This document shows positions 11,880 to 23,900 of a stretch of 64,000 nt of DNA, piece after piece. The notes beneath the pieces were generated by a model. That model saw nothing but the letters and a program-made list of their open reading frames with translations, did no database searches and was not told the origin of the DNA. The DNA comes from Gavia stellata (lineage: Eukaryota > Chordata > Aves > Gaviiformes > Gaviidae). Positions within the stretch are counted from its first letter, which is position 1, and every line of letters begins with the position of its first letter. The translations under genes were made by a program, and so were the position numbers. The stretch is taken from positions 676,721 through 740,720 of the forward strand of contig NC_082631.1 in NCBI RefSeq assembly GCF_030936135.1. The letters run 5' to 3'.

Positions 11880-14800
11880 AGCTGCGGAGCTGGAGACTGG
11901 GGGTTACTGGGAGCACTGGGGAACTAGGCTGGGGGCGTACTGGGAGGGCACTGGAAACATGGACTGGGGGTACTGGGCAAATACTGGGAGCACTGGGAGC
12001 GAGAGGCAGCCTGGTCCCAGCACTAGGAGGGGACTGGGAGCACTGGGGGGGTACTGGGAGCACTGGGAACTAGGCTGCGGGCATACTGGGAGGGCACTGG
12101 AAACACAGACTGGGGGTACTGGGCAAATACTGGGAGCACTGGGGGAGAGAGAGCCTGGTCCCAGCACTGGGGGGGGTACTGGGAGCACTGGGGAGCAAGG
12201 CTGGGGGCATACTGGGAGGGCACTGGAAACATGGACTGGGGGTACTGGGCGGGCACTGGGAGCACTGGGGGAGAGAGGCAGCCTGGTCCCAGCACTGGGG
12301 GGGTACTGGGAGCACTGGGAACTAGGCTGGGGGCATACTGGGAGGTCACTGGAAACATGGACTGGGGGTACTGGGCAAATACTGGGAGCACTGGGAGAGA
12401 GAGTCAGCCTGGTCCCAGCACTGGGGGGGGTACTGGGAGCACTGGGGGGTACTGGGAACGCTGGGAACTAGGCTGGGGGCGTACTGGGAGGGCACTGGAA
12501 ACATGGACTGGGGGTACTGGGCGGGCACTGGGAGCTCTGTGGCTGAGGGTACTGGGAACAGTGGAAGCACTGGGCTGGGAGGTGCTGGGAGGCTACTGGG
12601 AGAACTGGGGGTACTGGGCAAATACTGGGAGCACTGGGGCGGTACTGGGGCAGGGACACAGCCCGGTCCCAGCACTGGGAGGGTACTGGGAGCACTGGGG
12701 CAGGGAGACAGCCCACTCCCAGCACTGGGGGGGTACTGGTAGGGTACTGGGACATACTGGGAGGGCACTGGGGGGTACTGGGACACTGGGGGGGACTGGG
12801 AGGGCACTGGGGCATACTGGGAGGGCACTGGGGGGAACTGGGAGCACTGGGGCAGGGGCACAGCCCAGTCGCAGCACTGGGGGGTACTGGGAGGGCACTG
12901 GGGCATACTGGGAGCACTGGGGGGTACTGGGAGGGCACTGGGGGGTACTGGGAGCACTGGGGGGTACTGGGAGGGCACTGAGCGTACTGTGAGCACGGGG
13001 GGGTACTGGGAGGGCACTGGGGGGTACTGGGAGCACTGGGGCAGGGAGACAGCCCACTCCCAGCACTGGGGGGGTACTGGTAGGGTACTGGGACATACTG
13101 GGAGGGCACTGGGGGGTACTGGGACACTGGGGGGGACTGGGAGAGCACTGGGGCAGGGAGACAGCTCATTCCCAGCACTGGGAGGGTACTGGGGGGTACT
13201 GGGAGTACTGGGGGGTACTGGGAGGGCACTGGGTCATACTGGGAGGGCACTGGGGGGTACTGGGAGGGCACTGGGGGGTACTGGGAGCACTGGGGAGTAC
13301 TGGGAGGGCACTGGGTCATACTGGGAGGGCACTGGGGGGAACTGGGAGCACTGGGGCAGGGACACAGCCCAGTTGCAGCACTGGGGGGTACTGGGAGGGC
13401 ACTGGGGCATACTGGGAGGGCACTGGGGAGTACTGGGAGCACTGGGGGATACTGGGAGGGCATTGGGGGGTACTGCGAGGGCACTGGGGGGTACTGGGAG
13501 CACTGGGGGATACTGGGAGGGCATTGGGGGGTACTGGGAGCACTGGGGCAGGGAGACAGCCCACTCCCAGCACTGGGGGGGTACTGGTAGGGTACTGGGA
13601 CATACTGGGAGGGCACTGGGGGGGACTGGGAGCACTGGGGGGGACTGGGAGAGCACTGGGGCTCATTCCCAGCACTGGAAGGGTACTGGGGAGTACTGGG
13701 AGGGCACTGGGGCATACTGGGAGGGCACTGGGGGGTACTGGGAGCACTGGGGGGTAGTGGGAGGGCACTGGGGCATACTGGGAGGGCACTGGGGGGAACT
13801 GGGAGCACTGGGGGGGACTGGGAGGGCACTGGGTCATACTGGGAGGGCACTGGGGGGAACTGGGAGCACTGGGGCAGGGACACAGCCCCGTCGCAGCACT
13901 GGGGGGTACTGGGAGGGCACTGGGCGGTACTGGGAGGGCACTGGGGAGTACTGGGAGGGCACTGGGGGGTACTGGGAGCACTGGGGCAGGGAGACAGCCC
14001 ACTCCCAGCACTGGGGGGGTACTGGTAGGGTACTGGGACATACTGGGAGGGCACTGGGGGGTACTGGGACACTGGGGGGGACTGGGAGAGCACTGGGGCA
14101 GGGAGACAGCTCATTCCCAGCACTGGGAGGGTACTGGGGGGTACTGGGAGTACTGGGGGGTACTGGGAGGGCACTGGGTCATACTGGGAGGGCACTGGGG
14201 GGTACTGGGAGGGCACTGGGGGGTACTGGGAGCACTGGGGAGTACTGGGAGGGCACTGGGTCATACTGGGAGGGCACTGGGGGGAACTGGGAGCACTGGG
14301 GCAGGGACACAGCCCAGTTGCAGCACTGGGGGGTACTGGGAGGGCACTGGGGCATACTGGGAGGGCACTGGGGAGTACTGGGAGCACTGGGGGATACTGG
14401 GAGGGCATTGGGGGGTACTGCGAGGGCACTGGGGGGTACTGGGAGCACTGGGGGATACTGGGAGGGCATTGGGGGGTACTGGGAGCACTGGGGCAGGGAG
14501 ACAGCCCACTCCCAGCACTGGGGGGGTACTGGTAGGGTACTGGGACATACTGGGAGGGCACTGGGGGGGACTGGGAGCACTGGGGGGGACTGGGAGAGCA
14601 CTGGGGCTCATTCCCAGCACTGGAAGGGTACTGGGGAGTACTGGGAGGGCACTGGGGCATACTGGGAGGGCACTGGGGGGTACTGGGAGCACTGGGGGGT
14701 AGTGAGAGGGCACTGGGGCATACTGGGAGGGCACTGGGGGGAACTGGGAGCACTGGGGGGGACTGGGAGGGCACTGGGTCATACTGGGAGGGCACTGGGG

Positions 14801-15010
14801 GGAACTGGGAGCACTGGGGCAGGGACACAGCCCCGTCGCAGCACTGGGGGGTACTGGGAGGGCACTGGGCGGTACTGGGAGGGCACTGGGGGGTACTGTG
14901 AGGGCACTGGGGGTTACTGGAAGCACTGGGGCATACTGGGGGGGCACTGGGCCGTACTGGGGGGGTACTGGGCGGTACTGGGGGGGTACTGGGCGGTACT
15001 GGGAGGGCAC
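11880..15010. repeat. 3.1-kb G-rich minisatellite (ACTGGGAGCACTGGGG family)
   Basis: Continuous array of short units built from TACTGGGAGGGCACTGGG and TACTGGGAGCACTGGGG, with occasional insertions such as CAGCCCACTCCCAGCACTGG. Runs of three or more G recur every few bases, so G-quadruplex formation is plausible. Both strands are open for hundreds of codons because the units lack stop triplets; no gene is implied. Confidence 0.95.
13010..14900. repeat. Higher-order 945-bp duplication inside the minisatellite
   Basis: The complex order of sub-units from about 13010 recurs 945 bp downstream almost base for base. For example, the CAGGGAGACAGCCCACTCCC blocks and three long open stretches are all displaced by exactly 945. 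One visible difference is GTAGTGGGAGG near 13755 versus GTAGTGAGAGG near 14700. Confidence 0.9.
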
Positions 15011-15084
15011 TGGGAGTGGGGGCAGTGCCCAGAGCCCCCCAAAGCCACCATCCCCCCCCCAGGAGCCTCCTCAGCCTCCCTCGA

Positions 15085-15430
15085 TGCCCCATTGGCTGAG
15101 CCGTGCTGCCCATCTCAGCTCACAGCCAACCGCTGCCTTCTCTGTGCCCTGGGGGGGCGGGTTTTCCCCTTAGCACCGCCTCCCAGGGCCACTGCTGCCC
15201 ATTGGCCAGCCCTACTGCTCTTCATTCTGTCCCACCGCACGATAGGCCCGTCCTTGCTCCCTCCTCCTGGCACCGCCCAGCTCCCACCTTGCACCAATCA
15301 GACACCTCTCTGGCACTTGGGGGGCGGGAAGACACACTCAGCACCATTGGCTACCAGCTCCTGTCAATCAAGAGCTGGCAGGAAGCTAATTGGCTTCTGG
15401 GGGAAGGGAGGCAGGGCTTGATTGGCTCAA
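15085..15430. promoter_or_regulatory. Cluster of CCAAT boxes with a GC box
   Basis: Inverted CCAAT (ATTGG) at 15091, 15201, 15346, 15389 and 15421, a forward CCAAT at 15294, and a related CAATCA at 15365. GGGCGGG occurs near 15155 and again near 15321. The density suggests NF-Y binding and promoter or enhancer activity, but no gene start was recognised beside it. Confidence 0.45.
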
Positions 15431-15479
15431 GACCCCACCCTCTCCCGTGGAGTGGACGTGGGTGTCCAGGCCCCACTGC

Positions 15480-15690
15480 CCAGACCCCCAAGTGGTTCTG
15501 GGCCCCCTCCCTGGACCCCCAGGTGGTTCTGGGCCCCCTCCCTGGACCCCCAGGTGGTTCTGGGCCCCCTTCCTGGACCCCCAGGTGGATCTGGGCCCCC
15601 TCGCTGGACCCCCAAGTGGATCTGGGCCTCCTCCCTGGACCCCCAAGTGGATCTGGGCCCCCTCCCTGGACCCCCAAGTGGACCCACCAT
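15480..15690. repeat. 31-bp minisatellite
   Basis: About 7 copies of a 31-bp unit with the core CTGGACCCCCAGGTGG followed by TCTGGGCCCCCTCC. Spacing checked at 15511, 15542 and 15573. Confidence 0.85.
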
Positions 15691-15789
15691 CCGGACCCAG
15701 GCATCCCCCCAACTCCGGGCCGCATCCAGCCCAACTCCTCGGGGCTGAGCCACGGGCCTTTAATCAGCTTTTTTCAGCCCAAAAAGCCC

Positions 15790-17060
15790 CACTGGAGCCG
15801 GAAAAGACCAGAAACGGAGCGATCCCGGGGGAAAACACGCCGGAAATGGGTTGTTCCGCAGGAAAAAGCCAGAAATGGGGCGATCGTGGAGGGAAGCAGG
15901 CGGAAAAACGGGGTGAAACTGCTGGAAAATGGTGGAAATGGGTCATTCCATGGAAAAACGCTGAAAATCCGTCGATCCTTGGAGAAAATGCTGGAAAAAT
16001 GATGGAAACTGGTTGTTTCTTAGAGAAAATGGTGGAATTGGGTGAAATCTGCTGGAAAAATGCTGGAAACGGGTTGTTCCATGGAAAAAATGATGGAAAC
16101 TGGTTGTTTCTTAGAGGAAATGGTGGAAACGGGTGAAATCTGCTGGAAAAATGCTGGAAACGGGTCATTCCACGGAAAAACGCTGCAAATCCATCGATCC
16201 TTGGAGAAAATGCTGGAAAGATGATGGAAACTGGTCATTTCTTAGAGAAAATGGTGGAAACGGGTTGTTCCATGGAAAAAATGATGGAAATTGGTCGTTT
16301 CTTAGAGAAAATGGTGGAATCAGGTGAAATCTGTTGGAAAAATGCTGGAAACGGGTCGTTCCACAGAAAAACGCTGAAAATCCATCAATCCTTGGAGAAA
16401 ATGCTGGAAAAATGATGGAAACTGGTCGTTTCTTAGAGGAAATGGTGGCAACGGGTGAAATCTGCAGGAGAAATGCTGGAAACAGGATGTTACATGGGAA
16501 AAATGATGGAAACTGGTCGTTTATTGGAGAAAATGTTGGAAATGGGTGAAATCTGCAGGAAAAATGTTGGAAACAGGTCGTTCCACAGAATAATGCTGGA
16601 AATTGGTTGTTCTTTGGGGCAAATGCTGGAAAAGGGTCGGATCTGTAGGAAAAATGCTGGAAAATGGTTGTTTCACAGGAAAATGTAGGAAATCGTTCTA
16701 TCCCAGGGGGAAGCAGCTGGATACGGATTGATTCTAGGGGAAAATGTTGGAAATTGGTCGTTTCTTGGGGAAATTTCTGGAAAATGGGTCAGATATGCGG
16801 GGAAAATGCTGTAAATGGGTTGTTCTGCACAAAAATGCTGGAAACAGGTCGGACCAGGGAGGAAAATACTAAAACCAGGTTGTTCCACAGGAAAAAAAAT
16901 GCTGGAAATGGGTTAAATTGGCAGGAAAACTGGGAAAATGGGTCGGATGTGCCAGAAATACACTGGAAATGGGTTGGATGCGCCGGAAAACTGCTGGAAA
17001 TGGGTCGGATGTGCCGGAAAACTGCTGGAAATGGGTCGGATGTGCCGGAAACGGGTCGGT
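15790..17060. repeat. Long A/G-rich minisatellite, composite unit of about 90 bp
   Basis: Repeats built from GAAAATGCTGGAAAAATGAT, GAAACTGGTTGTTTCTTAGA and GAAACGGGTGAAATCTGC. They degenerate to shorter GGAAATGGGTCGGATGTGCC units toward 17050. The array runs up to the last exon of the adhesion GPCR and probably forms its 3' flank or 3'UTR. An AATAAA on the minus strand lies at 16525-16520 within it. Confidence 0.85.
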
Positions 17061-17078
17061 CTTGTGGGGCACCCACTC

Positions 17079-17974
17079 TCAATTCTCCCACACGCAGCCC
17101 TCGGTGCTGTGGCTGTGAGGCCTCTCCCCTTCCTGGGGGGCGAAAAGGGGCCACGTCGGGGTGAAACGAGGACAAAATGGGGCAAAAATGGGGCAGAAAT
17201 GGGGCAGAGGTTCTGGTGGTTTCTTGCCAGACCCCCCCAAGCACCCTGGGGGGACCCAGGGGTCCAGGCAGGCTCCCCCGTGCCACCCCTGGCCCCCACC
17301 TCTTTTTGGTGGCAACCAGAGGACCCAGATGTTTGGGTGCCCACCCAGCACCCCACAGGGACCCAGATGTTCGGGAGCCCAGCCAGCACCCCCCAGGGAC
17401 CCAGATGTTTGGGAGCCCAGCCAGCACCCCCCAGGGACCCAGATGTTTGGGAGCCCAGCCAGCACCCCCCAGGGACCCAGATGTTTGGGTGCCCAGCCAG
17501 CACCCCCCAGGGACCCAGATGTTTGGGTGCCCACCCAGCACCCCCCAGGGACCCAGATGTTCGGGAGCCCACCCAGCACCCCACAGGGACCCAGGCGTCC
17601 GGGTGTCCACCCAGCACCCCACAGGGACCCAGATGTTCAGGTGCCCACCCAGCACTCCACAGGGACCCAGATGTTTGGGTGCCCACCCAGCACCCCACAG
17701 GGACCCAGATGTTTGGGTGCCCACCCAGCACCCCCCAGGGACCCAGATGTTCGGGAGCCCACCCAGCACCCCACAGGGACCCAGGCGTCCGGGTGTCCAC
17801 CCAGCACCCCACAGGGACCCAGATGTTCAGGTGCCCACCCAGCACCCCCCAGGGACCCAGGCGTCCGGGTGCCCTTACCGTGACATAGGTGACGTGTATC
17901 TCGGTGGTGGGCATCTCGGAGTGCTGCGGTCGTCGCCCCAATGCCCGAAACCAGCGCCGATACTGCTCCGTCAC
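17079..17974 (-). other. ADGRE1: ADGRE exons 15-16: cytoplasmic tail
   Basis: Exon 17879-17974 encodes [20 protein letters not shown] and continues to HVTYVT. After an intron made mostly of a 38-bp minisatellite, exon 17079-17132 encodes [17 protein letters not shown] and the stop. The donor (GTAAGG) and acceptor are good. If the intron were retained, the frame would stay open through the repeat. Confidence 0.75.
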
Positions 17975-20900
17975 CTGCGGATGGGACCCACGGCCACGTC
18001 CTGATTGTCCCTGTCCCCTCCCACGCATCACCGGACGCCTGGGTCCCCCCGCCACGGTACCTGCCGGTTGAGGACGCAGTGCACGAGGAAGATGAAGGCT
18101 CCCTGCAGGCTGTTGACGATGGTGAAGACGAAGGCCACCACTATATTGTCCCCCTGCGCCTGCAGCAAGCCCAGACACCACGTGCAGCCCAGGATACAGA
18201 TCTGCGCCAGCGCCTTGAATGTCATCAGCCTGATGGAACACTCATTTTGCTCTTTTTTCACCCAAACCCCATCCCAGATGCTCTTCTTCCTCTCCTCAAA
18301 AAAACCCAACACTCTTCCCGCCGACGCAAAAACCCACCGGGTATTTTTTAGGGCCGTGACATCAGCGTTGAGGGAGGTGAGTTTGTCCCGCAGCATCCAG
18401 AGGGTGGTGAGAAAAAATAGCAAATTAACCTGGGCAGAGAGCGAAAAACCATCGTTTTGCAAGACAGGGTCTACAGGGCGTAAATTTGGGGTGGAAAAGG
18501 GTTAACGGTGCAAAACCGTGCACCGTGGCATGACCTTCACCGAGCACACCCAGCCCGTGGGATGTTTGCTTAACGCCGTCTTTAAATATACACGTGAATT
18601 TGCACTTTTTCTGTAAAATCTCTAAAATTACTCAATTTGGGGTCTACGGGGGAAGAGCTGTGGCCACGATCAGAAATTTGGGGTGGAAATGGGGCCAATG
18701 GTGCCAAAAAACATCATTAATGCACCGTTGTGTGAGCTCTGCCGAGTGCACCCAGCCCGTGGGGCGTTTGCTTAATACTATTCTTAAAGGTAAGTCTAAA
18801 TTTGCTCTTTTTTCTCCCAATTTTTCTCCCTCCGCCTCCTTTCAGCGGCAAGACACCCACCAGGATGATGACACAGACGGGGCCGAGGAAACTCCAGATG
18901 AAACCTTCCTCCATGCTCAGCCAGCAGCTAAAAAAAGGGAGAAAAAGGGAAGAATACCCCAAAATCCCTTTGGTGATTTTGGTGGCATGAAAATACCCGC
19001 GTCCGGATGCCGTGGCATCGTTTTTGGGGCTGATTTAGGCAAAATGCGTCATGTTCTCCATTGATGATCCCACCCCGCTTGGTTGAGCCCAGCCTGGGTG
19101 CTGGTGGGACTCACTAGTCCTCAGTGCCGTAGCCGCTGGGGTGGACGGTGGCAGAGACGGCCACCACGATGGCCGGCGTGCCGTAGCCGACGGGGTAGAT
19201 ATATCTTTTCCTGAAGCGACTGGCGCTGGTGTAGTTGAGGACCCGCAGGTTCCTGATGGTGAGGAAGAGGTGCAAACCCTCCAGGAACATCCAGGCGAAG
19301 CAGGCGAGGAAGAGGTAGTGGAGGAAGCCCGCCGTGACGGCACACGCCAGCTGGATGGGGGACACCGAGGCCGTGCTGGGCTCCCCAGTGTCACCACAGC
19401 GTGGCCCGGGGAGGTGGTGGCATCTCCGGCACTTGGAGATGTTCCACACACCCCAATGTGGCCTCAAGAAACCTCAGGGAGGTGGAGATGCTTTGGGCTG
19501 GGGGCAGACCGGAGACATCCAAATGTCTCTTCCAAGCTGAGCTATCCCATAATTCAGTTGGCTCCACCCACCCAGAGGAAGAAAGGACCCAAGAGCCTTG
19601 AGGAACCCCAATTGGGTGGCCCTGCTTTGAGTTGGGGTTGGTCTGGAGACCTCCAAACATCCTGTTCATCCTTGGTTATCGTGTCATTCAGGTGCTTTCA
19701 CTCACCCGGAGAGAGATGCGACCCAACAACTCTGAGGAACCTCAACTAGTTGGACCCACTTTGAGCGGAGATTGGTCTGGAGACCTCCAAACATCCCGTT
19801 CAACCTCATTTATTCTGCAATTCCGATGCTGACACCCATCCAGAGCAAGAAGGGAACCAACAACCTTGAAGAACCTCAACTAATTGGACCTGCTTTCAGT
19901 TGGGGTTGCACCAAACCTTCCAGCCTCGGTTGTCCCATAATCCAGGTGCTTCCGCCCACCCGGCATGAGATGGGACCCCCCGGCAGAAGGTCTTCCGGAG
20001 CTGTTAGGGTAGAGGCTACAGCCAAGAGTCACAACCCTGGGTCCTTTTCCCCATGAGCTCCCCAGGGAGCTCGAGGAGGTCCTGGGGAGGTTGAGGAGGC
20101 CTCAATGACCTCGTGGAGACCCAGAGAAGCAAAATGAGATGTTGAGGAGACCCTGGTGGCCCCAACATGTTGAAGGAGACCCCAAGGAGCCTGTGGAGAC
20201 CCCGAGGAGCCCCTGAAGGTCCTGAGATGCTGAAGGAGACCCCGAGGAGCCTGTGGAGACCCCAAGGAGCCCCTGAAGGTCCCAAGATGCTGAAGGAGAC
20301 CCTGAGGAGCCTGTGGAGACCCTGAGGGAGCTCAGGGAGACCCCAAGGAGCCTGTGGAGACCCTGAGGGAGCTCAAGGAGCCCCTGAGGAGCCCCTGAAG
20401 GTCCCAAGATGCTGAAGGAGACCTTGAGGAGCCTGTGGAGACCCCGAGGAGCTCAAGGATCCCCTGAGGAGCCCCTGAAGGTCCCAAGATGCTGAAGGAG
20501 ACCCTGAGGAGCCTGTGGAGACCCCGAGGAGCTCAGGGAGACCCCAAGGAGCTCCTGAAGGTCCCAAGATGCTCAAGGAGGCCCAGAGGAGCCCATACCT
20601 TGTTGGCCGTGTGGGGCACGGCCACGAGGAAGAGGAGGTCGGCAGCAAAGAGGCAGATGCTGAGCTGCAGGTGGAGGGTGACGCTGACGCTCCAGAGCGA
20701 GCGGCACAGGAGGAAGGTGATGATGGCGAGGAAGAGGCAGACCAGCGACACCGACATCCCTACGTAGGTCACCACCATCAGCGCGAAGCTCTCCTGTGGG
20801 TCACGTCACGCTCATGACATCAGGCGCGTGGCCACACCGTTTGGGAAGGAAGAAAACACCCCCAAAACTGGTATTTTAAGGGTGCAAACGGGATCTTACC

Positions 20901-23900
20901 GTGATGGGGTGGATGGCCATGAGGATGGCGAAGGTGGAGAAGTGGGTGCAGGTGCAGATGGAGTGGAAGGCATCACCCCCTACACGGGTGCAACCCGAGG
21001 GTGTCCAGCGGCCTTTGGTGCCCACCTTCTGCCAGGACACGCAGCGCGGCTCCTTGCCCGCCTGGAGCGCCTGCTGAGCACGGCCCGCTCGAGGCATGTC
21101 CCGTAGCCCCGGGGAGGGGCCGCACCGCCCCTTCCCAGCGTCGGTTTGGGTGTGGAACGGGACGGGGATGTGCTGAGCTTGAATTTGCACCGGGATGGGG
21201 ATGCACCGACCCCGAATTTGCACCATGATGGGGATGCACCAACCCCGAATTTGCACAGGATCTGGATTTGCACCGGGATGGGGATACACCGACTCCGAAT
21301 TTGCACCATGATGGGGATGCACCAACCCCGAATTTGCACAGGATCCGGATTTGCACCGGGATGGGGATGCACCAAACCCAGATTTGCACGGGATGCAGAT
21401 TTGCACCAGGATTGGGATGCACCGACCGCAAATTTGCACCATGATGGGGATACACCAACCGCAAATTTGCACCATGATGGGGATGCACTGATCCCAAATT
21501 TGCACAGGATCCAAATTTGTACCGGGATGGGGATGTACTGACCCCGAATTTACACAGGATTCAGATTTGCACCAAGATGGGGATGCTCCAAACACAAATT
21601 TACACTGGGATGGGATGCACCGACCCCTGAATTTGCACAGGATCCAGATTTGCACCTCGATAAGGATGCACCAAACCCAGGTTTGCACGGGATCTGGATT
21701 TGCACCGGGATGGGGATGCACCAACCCCGAATTTACACGTGATCCAGATTTGTACCAGGATGGAGATGCACCAAGACGGGGATGCACCGACTCCAAATTT
21801 GCACAGGATCCAAATTTGCATCAGGGTGGGGATGCACCAACCCCGAATTTGCATCAGGGTGTGGATGCATAGACCTGAATTTGCACAGGATCCCGATTTC
21901 TGCAGGGATTGGGATGCACCAAATCCAAATTTGCACCGGGATGGGGATGTACCAAGTCTGGATTTACACTGGATCCCGATTTGTATCAAGACAGGGATGC
22001 ACCAAATCCAAATTTGCACCGGAATGGGGATGCACCAACCCCAAATTTGCCCAGGAGCCGAATTTGCACCGGAATGGGGATGCACCGACCCCAAATTTGC
22101 CCAGGAGCCGAATTTGCACCGGAATGGGGATGCACCGACCCCAAATTTGCCCAGGAGCCGAATTTGCACCGGAATGGGGATGCGCCGACCCCAAATTTGC
22201 CCAGGAGCCAAATTTGCACCGGAATGGGGATGCGCCGACCCCAAATTTGCCCAGGAGCCGAATTTGCACCGGAATGGGGATGCACCGACCCCAAATTTGC
22301 CCCGGGATGGGGATTCACCCCAAAATTCACCATCACCATCCTCCAAATTTGCACCGTGGTGATGCCCCTTGCCAACCCCACCGGAATTTGCACCAACGCC
22401 CTTGATGCAACGACCCCTTTTGCGCTTCCTCGTGCAAATCCCCACCCCGTGAACACCCCCTCGCCCCCAGTAGCACCCCCAAACCCCAGGGCAGCCCCCC
22501 CCCACCCCAGCACCCACCGTCAGGTGCTGCAGGGTCATGTTGAAGGCGATGTTGAAGGTGACGCCTGGTTTCCCCACGGTGCCGCTGACCACGCGGGAGT
22601 TGAGCTTTCCCCGGCGCAGCTCCGTGATGTTGCTCAGGAAATCCTCCGCGTCCTTGTAGACGATGAAGGCCACCGCGCGATTGCCTGTCCGGAGAATCGG
22701 GTCCAAAAAACACCCCCAAAATTACCAAATTTGGGGGGTTTTTTGGAGCTTTTTTTTTTCCAGCAACGTCGTGGCCGTACCTGCCTGGGTGTTGCTCACC
22801 ACCTCACGGCAGCTGATGGTCAGGTTCTCCTCGCCCACCGCCAGCACCAACGGGGTCTGGGGGCAGTCGTCACGCACCACCTCCACCACGGCCTCTGATT
22901 TGGGGTGAAAAATGGCTTTTTTGGGGTCTTTTGCCTACCCTGGCTGCCACTGCGCTCTTGCAGAGCCCCGGGGACGGGATGCAGTGATGCCACTGAGCTG
23001 GTTCTTGGGGCGCTGCGATGTTTTTGGGGGTGTTGCAATGCTTTTGGGGGTGCTGTAAGGATGCTGCGGGGGGGGGCCTTGGGGGCACCCATGGGTGCTG
23101 GCGTACCCATGATGGAGGTGCTGAAGTTTTGGGGGCCGGAGCCGGGGCGATTGAGGGCCGCCTGCAACACGAGGGCTTCGGTGCTCAGCAGCAGGAGCTT
23201 GGTGGAGTTGGAGTTGAGATTCTCGATCGCCTCCTTCCGCAGGTTCTGCAGCACGGCCTGGCAGGGCGGGGTAGCACACGCATGTGTCAGGGCACACGCG
23301 TGTGTCAGGGGTGTGCGGGGATGCAGATGAGGAGGGCGAGGCGGGGAGGGATGCACGGGGGTAATGGGGGATGCATGCGGGGATGGACACATGTAGGGGT
23401 GTGCAGGGGTGCACATGGAATGGACACGTGTAGGGGTGCACACAGGATGGACACTTGTAGGGGTGCGCAGGAGTGCACGTGGAATGGACATGTGTAGGAG
23501 TGCATACAGGATGGACACGTGTAGGGGTGCACAGGTGTGCAGGGGTGCACATGGAATGGACACGTGTGGGGTGCACATGGTATGGACACGTGTAGGGGTG
23601 CACAGGTGTGCAGGGGTGCACATGGGATGGGCACGTGTAGGGGTGCACACAGGATGGACATGTGTAGGGGTGCACATGGAATGGACACGTGTAGGGGTGC
23701 ACTCGGGATGGACACGTGTAGGGGTGCGCAGGGGTGCACATGGAATGGACACGTGTAGGGGTGCAGAGGTGTGCAGGGGTGCACATGGGATGGACACGTG
23801 TGGGGTCCACACGGGATGGACACATGTAGGGGTGCGCAGGGGTGCACATGGAATGGACACGTGTGGGGTGCACATGGTATGGACATGTGTAGGGGTGCAC

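Larger units (their letters stand above)
18061..20793 (-). other. ADGRE1: ADGRE exons 10-14: seven-transmembrane domain
   Basis: Exons 20599-20793 (helices 1-2), 19115-19350 (helices 3-4), 18861-18927 (second outer loop and start of helix 5), 18338-18429 (helix 5 and inner loop 3) and 18061-18229 (helices 6-7). Conserved blocks include [45 protein letters not shown] and LLFFLTTLW. The split codons at 19115/18927 (TA then C, Tyr) and 18338/18229 (CG then G, Arg) restore family-typical residues, which supports the exon borders. Confidence 0.9.

Noticed and set aside
12468-15421. Very long open frames on both strands (over 800 codons each)
   Set aside because: Products are pure Pro/Ser/Gln or Gly/Trp/Thr repeats of the minisatellite unit; both strands are open because the unit lacks stop triplets. 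No homology or splice logic.
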